In this document: positions 47,301 to 62,300 of the stretch, piece by piece
Numbering within the stretch: the first letter of the stretch is position 1
Layout: each line of letters begins with the position of its first letter
NCBI GenBank assembly: GCA_938084685.1
Contig: CALKGE010000001.1
Location: 806,001 to 870,000, forward strand
Direction of reading: 5' to 3'
DNA: 64,000 bases
Origin: an uncultured Pirellulaceae bacterium
GTDB lineage: Bacteria > Planctomycetota > Planctomycetia > Pirellulales > Pirellulaceae
Notes under the pieces: model-generated
What the model saw: only the letters and a program-made list of their open reading frames with translations
Databases searched by the model: none
What the model was told of the DNA's origin: nothing
Program-made: the position numbers and the translations under genes

Positions 47301-50300
47301 CAACGAACAAGCGGTAGTGCACTTTACCTCGTATAACGATGAATCGCTGGGTCTGGATACGTTTAGCTTCTCGACAGAAGCCGAAGCGGGTGACTGGGGA
47401 GGTATTCTCATTCATCACGGTGTGGATGGTGCTGACCAGACCCGGTTTGACTATGCCAAAAACGGTATTTTCCTCAACCATATCAACCATGCTGATATTC
47501 GGTACGGTGGTGGTCAAGTCTTGGTGGAATCGGTTTCTCAGATCATTGATCCAATCGAGATCGTGAATTCGCGCCCCACGATTTCACACAACGAAATCTC
47601 CTTCAGTCGGGACGCCGCCATTGCTGCCAGTCCAGACAGTTTCAGGGAATCCAATTTCCATTCGCCGGAATACCAGGAAGAGTTTACGACGAATCCGTTC
47701 ACGGTGGATTACAAGCGAATTGGTCCGGATATTTATGGAAACCGCGTCCACGACAACACGACCAATGGTCTTGCTATCCGAGTCAGCACGCTGTCCGGCG
47801 GGGAGACTCAGAAACTGACAGTCGCCGGTCGATTTGATGACACCGACATCACTCATGTCCTCCAGGAAAACCTGGTTATCGAAAGTACTCCAGGGGGCCC
47901 CTTCGAAGAGACGGTCAGTCATTCTCTGCAGCTTGTCACACTCAGTCCCCGTAGCCTGGGAACGGAAGGCTCACTGCCTGCTGGGACCTATGCCTACAAG
48001 ATGGTTTTCGTAGATAAGAACGGTAACGAGAGTCTGGCAACGGACGAGACTCGATCGATCACGATCGGAGGTTCGGAAAACGGAGTGGAGTTAAACCAGT
48101 TGCTTACCGCCACTGGCGACTTTGTCGCTCGGCGACTCTACCGTCAATCAGGAGGTACTGGGCCTTTCGAACTGATCGCCACGATCAACCAGACGGACAC
48201 TCGATTTATCGACGATGGTACGACGCTCAGTGGAACGCTGGATGAATCGGCTACCAGCAAATTGCGTCCCCGATTTGATGCTCGACTGGCGATTGATCCG
48301 GCCGTCGTACTGAAACTCGACGGCGCGCATATTCATGCTGAAGTCGGGGCTCAGATTATTGCCGAAGGTCGTGATGGTCATGAAGTTGTTATTACGTCGA
48401 TTCAGGATGACCGGTACGGAGCCGGAGGTACATTTGATACTTCCAATAATGGCGCTCCGATCCTGGGTGGAGTTAATGAACCTGCTCCAGGTTCCTGGGG
48501 TGGTATCTATGCATCCCCAGAAAGTACCTTGTCGCTCGATCATGCCGTGCTTGCCTATGCTGGTGGTGTGACACCTGTCGAGGGTACCTTTACTGCGTTT
48601 AACGCGATTGAAATTCATCAGGCCAGAGCTCGAATTGCCAACAGCGTGTTTGAATTCAATGCAGGTGGATTTGGCGGTCAGGCTCCAGCCTCGCGCTATG
48701 GGCGGGGTACGAATGAGGAGAGTGTAGTTTTTGTCCGCGCTGCACAACCGGTCATTGTTGACAACACCTTCCGCAACAACCTGGATGATGATTCGACCAC
48801 GCGTGTCTCTCCCATCAGTATCAATGTGAATTCGCTGAATCATGAGCTGCAGTTCGATTATGGGCGCAGTACTGGTGAAGCTGACGCACTTGTCGGATAT
48901 CGAGACAATCATGGACCGTTGGTGGTCGGCAACCGACTGAGTAACAACGAAATCAATGGGATGGTCATCCGCGGGGAAGTTCTGACAACTCAGAGTATCT
49001 GGGATGATACCGATATCACTCATGTCGTTTTCGACACCATTGTCGTACCTGACTTGCACACTTACGGAGGCCTGCGACTACAGAGTAATCCGACGCAGAG
49101 TCTGGTCGTCAAACTTGAAGGTGGAAATGCCGGGTTTGATGTGACCGGTCGTCCGTTGGAAATCGAAGACCGCATTGGTGGTGCCATTCAGATTGTTGGT
49201 CAACCAAAGTCTCCTGTTGTACTGACATCGCTTAAAGATGACTCAGCCGGAGCGGGTATCCAACCCAATGGTGACCCCATGGTGGATACGAATAATGACG
49301 GCATTTATGACCCTGCCGATTTTGTTGACCAGACAACAACCAGAATTAATCTGAATTTCGGGCCGACGATGCAGAATAACCTGGCAGCGATGCAGACTGC
49401 CCAGCGGGCAGCGGATTTCTGGTCGAAGGCACTGGCAGATGATGTCACGATTGAATTGGATGTTGAGTTCTTCTCGCTGGGAGCCGGCCTTGGTGGGACA
49501 ATGGCTCCGGTGATGGGCAATATGCTCTATGACCAGGTGCGAGATGCCATGATTTTGGACGCTCAGCCTCACGAAACGATCGTCAGTCAACTTCCGGTAT
49601 TCACGGGACTCACGACCGATGGCGCGGAGGCTGCTGATAGGGTTAGCGTTACCCGAGCCAACATGAAAGCGCTTGGAGTGCCATCATTGCCAGCGTCAGC
49701 AAGTCAGTACGGTGGCGGTCAAGTTGATGGCATCATGTCCATTTCAGACGTCTACGATGATTCATCAGCGGACTTCCTGCAGATTGCCATCCATGAAATT
49801 GGTCACGCGCTCGGATTCGTCTCGGGTGTAGATGGTGTCGATACGGGAGCTACGATAGCCAATTTGACGACGATGGACATGTTTCGTGTGGCGCCTGGAC
49901 AGGGGGCCGTCAACTTTACGGATGCGGCTCGTGTGCTGGATCCGACCAAGGATCAGGTATTCTATGATGGCGGCCACTTCAATCCTTCACGAATTTCGAC
50001 GATCGCTGGTTTGACGGTGGGAGATATTCCGCTGTCTACCGGAGAGCTTATCGGAGACGGGTATGAGGCTAGTCACTTTAAGAACCGAAATCTGATCAAT
50101 GGTGTCTATCTGGGGACCATGGATCCTGTGACCAATCCGGCAGCCACGGAAAACCTGAGTGAAAATGATAAACGCGTACTCGACCTCGTTGGTTGGGATG
50201 TAGTTTATGCTGGACCAGCTTCACCAGGTGACTGGAATACGGTGCTGATAGACCAGTATGCTCATGATCGAAATGTGGCGGTGATTGTCGAAGGTGAATC

Positions 50301-53300
50301 CCGGGATGTGAATGCTCCAGGAACTAACGCAACCGCACTGAAAGCTCAGTTCCTTGGCGAACTTGCTCCGAATCAGAAGTCAGGTGACGATAACCGACGT
50401 CTCGGTTTCGAGGTGTCAGGGTTCCTTGCCAATCCTCAGGATATTGACGTATTCAGCTTTGAAGCCGAAGCGGGTACCGAAGTTTATGTTGACATTGATC
50501 GAACAACTCATTCGCTCGATGCAGTTGTCGAACTTCTGGATAGTAATGACCGAGTCCTGGTGCGATCGACCAATTCGCTTCAGGAAACAGAACAAAATGC
50601 GGCGTTGGCCGTTGATGCGTCCATGCAGGATAAAGCCCGAGTGCTGCACGCTGCCGATTCACCCTTCGGCGGAAAAGATTACTGGGCGATTAATCCGCGT
50701 GACCCAGGTATGAGGATTGAACTGCCGGGGCCTGCTGGTACGCGTAATACGTATCATGTCCGAGTTCGCAGTAATACACCTGACGGGCAAATCGATCAGC
50801 TGGATGCAGGTTTGACTTCCGGGACCTACACCATGCAGTTGCGACTGAACGAACTGGATGAAGTACCAGGCTCGATGATTCAGTATGCGTCGATCGGGTA
50901 TGCCAGTTCAGGGATCACAGTGGTCGGACAACCTGTCCACTCGTTCCTCGCCGGGGAAACGAGCGAAGCAGAAACGGTTCACCTGCAGAACGACTCTCGC
51001 GCAACGGCTCAGAATATTGGTAACCTGCTGCAGTCCGAACGTGGCGCTATCAGCGTGGCCGGTTACATGCATCCTAACCTGACAGGCGCTTCAACAGACT
51101 GGGATGAAGACTTCTTCCGTTTTGAAGTTGCCGCTCAGGAACTGCGAGGCAGTGAAATTACCAGTTGGCCGGTCGTGATTGATGTGGACTGGTCTGACGG
51201 GCTGGGTCGCGCCAATCTTAACCTGGGTATCTACGATGAGTCCGGTAATCTGATTTACTGGAGTACGGATTCCAACGTTGCAGATGACCGCCCTCGTCCG
51301 AATGTGGACAACCAGGTCGAAGACCTGTCTCGTGGATCCGTCGGAACCAGTGACCCGATGATCGGGCCTATCAATCTGCTTCCAGGTGTCTATTACGCAG
51401 TTGTTTCCGTGGAAGGACACACGCCCAACTTCGGTTCCACCACTCAATTCGAACCTGTCAACTCATTGATCCGTGTTGCGGAAGACCATCTTGAAACTGA
51501 TCTGACCTATGTAGATATCAATGGTGATACTCTTGGTGCAGGTCGTGGTACCGGTGCCGGCGTTGTGAATTCAGGCGACCCGTTTGATGGTCACTGGCCG
51601 AATCAGGGTGGCGGCACTGACGGAGTCACTCTGGGGAATGCAAGAACGCTGGAACAGGCCGAGCAACCAATTCTGTGGGATGAGCAATCAGTCATCCCCT
51701 GGACGCTAGGAGATGTAGATCTGTACGTCACCTACAGCAATGAAATGGTTGTTTACGATTCGTTCACGGGTGCCGAGGAAGTGGACTTTAACGGAGTCGA
51801 CTACGGTGACAGCAACTTTATCGGTGACATCGGTCGTCAGTTTGATGGGACCGTTCATGCGATCTCGTCAGCTTACTTCCCGGTCCCAGCTAATGGCTGC
51901 GTGCCGCGCGACGACAATAACCGGTATCTGGAATTGAATACCGAAAACGGTTCCGCAGCCACAGTTGGTGCAACCGGTATTCAAACCTTTGAAGAAGATC
52001 CGGCCAATCCGGGCGACTTCATCCGAGCAAATAACTGTGACAATGCTGAAGTTGGCTATGGTGTTGATGTCGAAGCGATGTATTTTGGTACGATTCCGTC
52101 GAATGCTCCGACCCTGGAACGCTTGTTGGTGGTCGGAAATCGTAACGATCGTGACGTTGAACAAAATGGTGTTGATTGGAAAACGAACCTGGTTCTGGAA
52201 CTCGATCCTACCAGTGGTGCTGTCCGGCATACTGGAACCAAAGGGGCGAACCTGGACCCGACTGAAAACGAAGCGTCCTTGAATGCGTGGGCCGTTGGAC
52301 GAATTTTGACAGGTCCTGAACTGTCGACCGTCAGCGCAACCAATCCATTGGGAGCCGCTACTTCCACAGCTCCGGTCCTGGCCACGGTTTGGCAGATCAA
52401 TGATGGAGATACGTTTGAACTGAATGACGGGTTCCAAACGACCGTCTTTGAATTCGATTTCGGTCCTGAAATCATGCAGGACCTGAACGCTCCGACCGAC
52501 CCGCTTTTCGATACCACCAAGACAGTTCAGGATGCTGACTTCTTCGTACTCGATCCGGACTCTGGTGTCGCGGATGACGAGATGGTATTCCAATTTGATA
52601 CGGGAAGTGTGATTAACTTCTTTGGCGACGGCACAGTCTTGAATGATGCGACGGTAATTACGATCAACGACGGAATCAATTCCAAGTCGTTTGAATTCGA
52701 AGATACCACAGTGGCCGCGCCGGATGGACTGACCGATCCGACCGCAGATCAGGTTGATTTTGGCCCCGGAACCAGTGCCACCGCTCTGGCGGGTGCACTG
52801 GCCACGGCGATTAACGCAGACAACACAACGACAGTAGTAGCTCAGGCTGTCGGAAATCGAGTGACGCTGCTGAATGACTTCTCCATTCAAATTACCAACT
52901 CGGAAGATCCAATAGATGGAGTTCGTGTTGAAGGTAATGCCGGCGGGGCTCCGATTGTGCATGTCAAAGATCCGACTCAGCTTGCGGATGGTGACACGTT
53001 CAGTGTTTTCAATACGGTCACGTTGACGCCTACGATCTATGAATTTAATGATTTGGGAGTAGGTGGTGGAGTTACACCTGGTAATATCCAGATTGACTTC
53101 AATACGACCGATACTCCCGGGCAGGTCGCACAGGAAATTGCTACTGTGGTTCAGGCCACCACTGCGGCGACCGGTTATCTGCCTCACGTTGGCAATGATC
53201 GCGTGGTGATCAATGGCCAGGGAGTTGGTGGTCCAACTTCGACCGCGAATGCCGATGCATTGACCTTTACCTTCCCGACCTCCACGATCACAGTGGAAGA

Positions 53301-56300
53301 AAATTTCGACCGCGATCAGGTTGGTACTCAGGTCCAGGCCAGCGTGTCGGTCTTCCCAGGAGTCGATGTTGGATTCTACGAAGACCGTATTAACTTCCTC
53401 GGTCCCGAAACAGGTGATTTCTCGGGAATCGCGCCGCATTGGATCGATTTGGCGACTGAAAGTGGCGTATCCGATCCGCAGCATATTGGCATCGGATTGC
53501 TGGCTCATGACCAGGGCGACGATTATGTCGATCCATTCGATGTGACCGGAACCAACATCCTTGACGGTATCGCAACGAAGATTGCCACTGCTATCAACTC
53601 GAATTATAACCCGCTCTTCCCAAATCCGAATCCAAACCAGACTGTCAGAGCGACCGCCAACGGAGCGGAAGTCAACGTCGAAGGCGCCCAGATCATTATT
53701 CCTCCAGGCTCTCCACTCTCAGCTAATGGAGCAGGTCCAGGTGGATTGGTTCGTGGTTTGACAGCCATTAAAGGTAATACCGGTCGAACTGAGCAATTAT
53801 ATGCAGTCAGTGATCAGGGTGGTCTCTACGAAGTCACGGTGAATGTAGATAATAATAATTCACTTGCAGTGATCACCAATTTTGTCACCACTTCTACGGC
53901 GGATCTGAACGGCATTAACTTTACCGGTTTGACTGTAGGGCCCCAGAATGTAGAAGGAGGTCGCTATGCAGACCTGCTGTTTGGTATTGATGGAGGCGGA
54001 GTGGTCTATGCGTTTAATACCGATGGTGAATTGCAACCGGTCTTTGCCGACGGTGCGTCAACAATTCAGTTGGATGTTGCTGCGGGAGCTGGTACCCCGG
54101 TTGGTCTTGTCTTCAGTAATCTCGATACGAACCTGTTCTGGAACGAAATCGACAATGATGACTCTGCCACGCAGCAGAACGAGACGAGCCGGTTTAATAC
54201 GCAGTTGCAGGCTTACTGTGAAGCGGACGATAGTTGGGATAACCGACATGTTTCAACCGTTGTTTGTCCACCGCCTGATGGTCCGTTGCAACTGGATGTG
54301 GATAAACGTCAGCATGATCCCGGACATGGTATTCCACCTGCACCTGATGGAACCCGGTTAGCGTACATCCCAGGTCACTCCAGCCTGCACTTTGGTCGTG
54401 GCAATATTAACGGTGATCCTCGCTCCTACCACTACATCGGTGGAGCTCACGGTACGATGGTCAGTAATGAATTCTCGCTGGTTGGAAAATCTCCAGCGGA
54501 TAAGCCGACTCTGTACTTTAACTACTTCAAGGAAGCTGGCAACAATGATACTGCCCGCGTGTTCATATCCGATAACGGCGGCGCGTGGCAATCGATTGCC
54601 GACCTGCAAAACTCCAATGGTGTTTGGGATCAACAGAGGATTGATCTGAGTAATTTTGCCGGGGTGGATCATCTCCGTCTACGATTGGATTTTGTTACGG
54701 GCGGTGATTCAGATCTGGGGAATCCGGATACCACTGGTAGTGAACTGCGAGCCATCGAAGGCCAGTACCTGCGTGATGGTGAATCCTTCACTATCGATAA
54801 TCAGGCATTCGAACTGGAATCGGGTATTACCGTAGTCGTACCATCAGGTGGAAGTCTGGTGGACAACTCGACCATCGAACTTGTCGATGAAAACGACGTG
54901 GTTACCATTGTCGAATTCGTTCAGGATATTGGGACTCTCACTCCTGGAAATGTTCCAGTACTTTACAGTGAATCCGATAGTGCCTCTGAAATTGCCACTC
55001 GCCTTGGCGTAGTGACTCAGGCAGCCTTCTATGACACTCACGTGAATGATGAACGAGTCAACCTGCCGGTAAATCGGTTAGGTGCCGGACCAACAAGCTT
55101 CGTCTTTGACCCTGGCAGCGGGTTGGCGATTGAGGGACAGCCTGGGCTGAATGTCGATCTGATCCTTAACCCGATTAATCCTAATGCCATACCCGTCTTT
55201 ATCCATGAAGGGATGACGCGTGACGAAGTCGCTGACCAGATTAATATTTCGCTGGAACCGGCTTTCTATGATCCGGTAATTATTGCCGAAGCGGGCAACG
55301 AGTTCACCGACGGAGAGACATTTGTATTGTCTGATGGCGTGCTTGACCCCACCACGAATCTGCCATCGCGTCGGGTTTATGAATTTGATACTGGAATTCT
55401 TATCGATATTCCAACTAATGGTGGACAGGGTGTTACCGATGGTGAAACGATCACGTTTACCAACAGTGCCACGGGAGCAACATTGACCTTTGAATTCGAT
55501 GACATCGGTATTAATGACGGTGTCACCGGAGGGAACATCGAAGTTGACTATCAGCAGTCAGACCTGATGGTGTCGCTTGCCCAGAAACTGGTTAACGAAA
55601 TCGACAATAGCCTGGGAATGGGATTAACGGCGGAGGTGATTGATGGTAACCGTGTTCAGGTTCATTCGACTCTGGATACGATTACTGCAGCTTCGGGAAC
55701 CTTCGGTATTGATCCGCTCAGTGTGCCCGGAGTGGGACTGGATATTGAGATCCAGGCCAGCGGCGCGGATCTCGTAGATGGTCAAACGTTGACTCTCACC
55801 GTACCAGGTGTAGTTCCGACTGTGACCGTGTTTGAATTTGACCTGGCCGGTAACGGAGTCGCGCCTGGCAACGAGACTGTTCTCGTCAACGTGGCAGACT
55901 CGCAGGCTGACGTCGCAACCGCCCTGGGAAATGCTTTCGTCACAGCTGGATTTGCCGGAGTTACAGTTACCGATCATTTTGTTGGATTGGGCAATAATGC
56001 CGGAGTTACAGGGACGACCGGTGTCGCCGACATTACCATCCGCAGCCGTGAAGCGGTTCAGGTGATTCCGGGGTCCCTTATGACAGCTCGTGATGTGGCT
56101 GCCGAGGTACGGGATGCTATTAACGCTACGGCAGGACAGGATATTATCGCCAATATTGGGGATGCCCAACGGCGAGTGGATCTTACTCACACATCTCTGT
56201 TGCCGACCAATATTTCATTCGTTGACGGCACTGGGGGTGGATTAAACCTCGAATTACCAATCGGTGATTTTGCCAACGACATTGTGAAACAGCACGGTGA

Positions 56301-59300
56301 CATGTTGAGAATTATCAACCACACCGTAAATGATGTTGGGCCACTCGGGTTAGCAGACAGTCTGCCTGGAGATCTTGCTCCGAATGCCAGCCAGCCCACG
56401 TCCTTCCAGGATAATGATCACGAAGGATTCTACATCGACGACTTTGTGATCGGTTACGCCGAACGTGGTGAAATGGTCACCGCTTTCAATGGTAGCGATA
56501 ATTATAGTGGTGCTCCTATTGGTGTGTCCGTAGGGGCTTATCAACTGGAAATTCGCCGAGCTTCGGAATATGTCACTTCCGACTCGAGTACTACGATCTG
56601 GCATCAGACGTTTGATACGAATGATCGTCACACGTCAGCCTTCCGTATCATCGCTCAGGATGGAGCAGATATCGCCGACGGTGATATCTTCACTTTGACC
56701 GACGGCATGCGGATGGTGAACTTTGAGTTCAGTGATCAGGTCAATGCGAATGGAGTGACTCCGGGTAACCTGGAAGTACCGTTCACTTCCGAACAGCTGT
56801 CGTGGGAAATAGCGAAGACGATCCGTGATACGATTAATCGTCCAGAAGTTCGCGCATTACTTGATGTGACCGCCGCGCTCAGTGACGGAACCGATGGTAC
56901 TCGATTCCCCGACGATGATGACTTTGATGACCGTGATGACCTTCGTTTTGACGCGGATGGTCCAGCCAGTATCCTGTCGTCCAATCTGATTGACCTGCAT
57001 GGCGATGCCTATATCCTTGGCGATGTAAGCTTGAGAACGTTCAATCCGATCTTCCAACCAGCCGCAGAGCCCAACGATATTCTGGTTCAGGCAGTGGAAA
57101 CAGGAATCAACGGACCACAGTCTGCAACCTTTGAAGCGACTGGTATGATCGGGGATAATCAGGACCTGTCGGCAACGCCACGCAAAGATGCGGACCTGTT
57201 CCGAGTGCAACTGAATGCAGGTGACGAAATCTTTGTTCAGGTGCGAGCCGCAACAGGTTCCCTGCTGGATCCGGTCATCAGTTTCTATGACTCGGTCGGT
57301 ACGGAATTGATCGGAAGCCGCGTGGACGCAACTGCTGACGGCGGGCTGGAAACGATTGCCTTTACGGCACCGGCTCCGGGCGGCACGTTCTTCATAGGTG
57401 TTTCCGGTTTCCCTGATGGGGAATCCAAGCCGCTAGGTGGCGGAGTCACGCTGATCGATACAGATGATGGTGTTGATACTCCCGAATCTGGCAATACCGG
57501 GTTCTACAGTATTCAGATCTCCACTGGTGCCTTGTCGCTGGATGACAGTGCCCAGGTCTTCCAGTTTGTCGAATTCGCTGATGGTACGCTGAACACGGCA
57601 AGTTCCATTCGAGGGGACTCGAACCAGCCACGTGAACAGGGGCAGATCCTGTTGCATGGCAACCGTATCAGTAACTCCTTGAATTATGGTATCCACATCG
57701 AAGGTGGGGACCGAGTGGCACTTGATGGAAACGCCCCTCACCAGGGTGCTGTCCGCCATCTTGATGAACTGAACGATGAAGGACTCGTTCCGGGTGTCAC
57801 CGTTACCAATAACCTGATTACCTACAGTGGGGCCGCGGGTATTCGATTCAGTGGCGACACCAACGGTGCGGGTCTTCCCAATGCTCCAGTTCCCTTTGGT
57901 CGAATTATCAACAATACCATTGTCGGTGTTGGTGGTACGATTATGACCGAGATTGGTGGAAACGATGTTGGTATCCAGATTGATCAGAATGCCAGCCCGA
58001 CGCTGTTAAATAATATTATCGCTAACGCAGCTCAGGGTATTAACGTTGATCCGTCATCCAATACAACCGTGTTGGGAGGTACGCTTTACCAGGGGAACCA
58101 GACCAATACCAACTACATTGGTGAAGATTTCTCGATTTCGCTGACCGATACGGATCCGTTGTTTGTCGATCCAAGGCTAGGTGTCAACAACTTCTATCTG
58201 GAGCCAGGAACTCAGGAGAATCCCAACCGCGCGATTGATAGTTCGGTGAGTTCACTGGGAGAACGATTTGAGTTCAATTTGGTGAAAGACCCAATCGGCC
58301 TGCCACCATCTCCAATCATTGCTCCGGTACGCGACGTCACTGGACAGCTGCGTGTGGACGACCCTTCTGTCGAGCCTCCCAGTGGTCTTGGTACCAACGT
58401 CTTCATCGACCGCGGAGCGATGGACCGGGCAGACTTCTCAGGTCCAACGGCTAATCTGATCACTCCTCGGGATAATGATGCAGATGGTGTTGATGAGAAT
58501 TCACGTTTCTCCGTTGTCAATCTGGATTCGGACGCAGTTGTATCGAGTTTTGAAATTCGACTCAATGATGGTCTCGAGCCAGCTGACCCCAATGAGGGTG
58601 TGGGAATTGCAGACAATACCGTTACAACCGAAACGGTTGTACTGCGACAAAATGGAGAAATCCTTCACGATGGCATCGACTATTCGTTCAGTTATAACGC
58701 AACGAGTGATATTATTCGGCTGACTCCACTGTCGGGCATCTGGACACCAGATCGAATTTATACGATCGAACTGGCCAATACAGATCATTGGAAACTGGTT
58801 TCCGACCGAGGCGTCAATATCAACGATGGCGACTCGTTTAAGATTCGTGACCTTGACGGAAACGAGGCTGATTTCGAATTTGAACGAGGTTATTCGCTGG
58901 CTGTACCTCAGACGCTGGAATTACAGATTCCGGAAGAAGGTGGAGGACTCGGTGGAATCGTTGACGGTGAAGTCTTCTCGTTGCGAATCGGCACGAACAC
59001 GCCTGTTGTCTTTGAATTTGATCGGGACGGCACAACCCAGTCTGGTCGGACTCCAATCCTATACACAGTTAACAGTACTTTGGACGAAATCGCCGACGCG
59101 ATTGTGGCAGCGATTGATGGTTCCAGTCTGGGTGCCAATTCAGTTAACCTGGGCGACGGTCGAGTGCATGTCGGTTCGAATGTCAATCATGTGCTCGATA
59201 CCAGCCTGACCAGCCTGACGCAGACCGGCGTTGCTGGAGGGGTCGCCGATGGTGACTACTTCACGATTGATGACGGCTCGAAAGTGCTTACGTTCGAATT

Positions 59301-62300
59301 CGAGAATACCGAGGTAGGAGATGGACCACTTGTTGCCAATCCTGGCGCGGGTGACGTTGTCATCGAATTCACTACGGAAAATACGCATATCGAATTGGCT
59401 CAATTGATCTCGGATGCCATTAATGCAGAAGATCTCAGTCTGGAAACCGCGACGTTGACCGGTGGTATTGTACATGTCGGTGGTACCTTGAATCACCAGC
59501 TCAATGCCGCCAACAGTAATTTGCTATTGCAGGGTTCACCCGGAGTGCGACCAGAGTTTGGGTTACGTATCCCGACGGTGGCCGGTCAGATTGCCGGGAT
59601 CGATGATGGACAGACCTTTGTTGTTCAGTACGGCACGAGTGCTCCGGTTACGTTTGAATTGAATAATCTGGATGTCGATCCGAGTGTCACTTTAGGTAAC
59701 ACGCGTATCGACTTTAATAGTTCAACGACGGTGAACCAGTTGGCCAACTCGATCATCATCGCGCTCAAGGGTTCAGGTTTGAATCTGGATCCGACGCTTG
59801 TAACCGGGACATCGCTGATTGATTTTGGAGCTCGTCCGCAGCATACGCTCGATGTCTCCAATACAGAGCTGATCAAAGTCGGAGACCCCAGCAGGCCAGC
59901 AGCCATTCCGGTCCATATTCTGCCGCTTGATTCCTTCGATGGTACTCAGACCGCCACGCGAATTGTTCAGGCGATCAACAGCCAGGATAGTGAGAATCAA
60001 CTCAATGGTGTATTGGCTACGCCACGCGGAGCAGATCAGCTGATGGTAACCGGGGCACTGACTGTTTCCACCTTCAGTAATGCATTTTTGGTTGACGACT
60101 GGGATATCCAGACTCCTCGCCAAATCAGAGAAATAGAAGACCTGGCAACCAATCCGTTGAAGGCAAATCAACTGTCCGGGGAAACGATGTATACCATTCA
60201 GTTGGGTACTGTTGACTACGACATGGGAGATGCTCCTGACGGAAATGGTGTAGCACCGCAAAACGCTTATCCGACGCTCAGTGGTCATAACCCTGCCATC
60301 CATCTGTCCGGCTCGACATTGCACCTTGGTGAACGAGTGGATCGTGATGACGATGGTCAGCCCGTTGTGACGGATGATCTCGACGGTGAAGGATATCAGC
60401 TTGATACGTCCGCTGCTGACGGAATTTCGTCAGATGATCTCACTACGTCGACCGATTTGGTCGTGTCGAATATCGACATCCTGACAGTCAGTGTGGATGG
60501 AACCGGAGTCATTGATGATGACATATTTGTTGTCAATGGTACGAACTTCCAATTGGAAACGTCTGGAATTGATCCTGGAAATGGCAATGTCTTTATTGAT
60601 ATTGCCTTGTCGGATTCTAACGCCGATGTCGCAAGCAAGATTGCCAGCGCGATTGATTCTGCAGGTCTGACCGGAGTTTCGGCGTCACCCAACGGCACGA
60701 ATGTCGAAGTCCTCTCGACCGAACCTACTACCGTCGATACAAGTAGTGCGACAGGTGTCGATGCCCTGGATCAACGAGCTCATGTTGCTGATGGAGAAGT
60801 CTTCACTATCACCGGAGGCGGTAATACTTATACGTTCGAACTTGATAGCAATGACGACTTCGTCAATGGCAACATCCAGGTTCCCTTCATCGCCACCGAC
60901 GATGCCGATGCAGTGGCTGCCAGTATCACTCAGGCTATGATTGATGCAAACATACGACTCAACCTGAACCCGATCGCCCGGGCGAATGGCCGTGTCGAAC
61001 TTACTGGGGATGATGGCGATGGTGTATCAGGTCCAGGAGGAGCTCCCATCGGATTCTTCAATCCGTTTGTGTTTACCGAACTGGTCGTAACGGCCTCACA
61101 GGACGGGTTACTGGATGCATGGGTTGACTTTAACCGTGACGGTGACTGGGATGATCCGAATGAACAGATTGCCGCAGCGATGCAACTCAGCGCCGGTGAA
61201 AACACACTCAATGTGAAAGCCCCATTGGATCCGGAATCAGTTGCTGGGGAATCCTTTGCTCGCTTCCGATTCAGTGACGTTGGTGGTCTGTTGCCAACCG
61301 GTCTGACCACCAATGGTGAAGTGGAAGATTATCTTGTCGAGATTGTTGATGGTCGACCTCCAGAAGCCATCAATGATCCATCGGTTCCAGCCGCTGGCTT
61401 CGCGACGACAGAAGATGTGGCGCTACCTGTTTCCGGTGATGGCCCAAGTCTGTTGGCAAACGATGATGATGCCAATGACAACGATATTCGAGTGGACGAA
61501 TTTGATGCTGTCAGTGCCATGGGAGCTGTGGTCACGGTAGACCAGAGCTGGTCGAATCCGACTGCACCTGTGGCCACCAGTGGAACGTTTACTTACGATC
61601 CCACCGGTGCCATCGATATTCAATCTCTGCGGGAAGGAGAAGTTGTAACCGATACATTCACCTATTCCCTGATTGAAGATACAGTCACGCCGAACAGTTT
61701 TGGTTTCAAATCCCAGACTCCGGCGACCGTGTCAATCACGTTGACCGGTGTGAATGATGATCCGTTATCCAATGATATGGATATCGATGCCTTCGAAGAT
61801 GGTGCTCCGGTTACGGTCAACTTTGACGGCTCGGATGTGGATAATGATGACGATGCGTCGACGCTTGTCTACTCGATCGTTTCAACGCTTGCCGTTGGTG
61901 AAGGGACGGTTGCCAATAATGGCAATGGTACCTTTACCTTTGTGCCAGGTGGTGACTTCCAGGATCTTGCACAAGGTGAAACACAGGACGTTACCTTTAC
62001 CTACAAGGCAACGGACCAGCACAGTGCTGAAAGCAATGTAGCAACCGTGACGGTGACTGTGACTGGCGTTAATGACGATCCTACTGCCGTTGCTGATGCC
62101 TACACGGTGGATCAGGATGTAGAAACGACGCTGGCCGCTGCAGGAGTACTGACGAACGATATCGATCCGGATACAAGTGATTCCAAAACGGTTACTAAAC
62201 TCAACGGTACCGATCTCGATGGTGGCACGAACAGTTTGACGGTTACGTCAACCAAGGGAGCGATATTTACGCTGCATGCCGATGGTTCCTTCAGCTACGA

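Noticed and set aside
51868-53508. A 546-codon open frame on the minus strand within the giant gene
   Set aside because: It lies antisense to coding sequence in a biased-composition gene, gives a His/Arg/Gln-rich product without known motifs, and the plus-strand frame is clearly real. It is a shadow.
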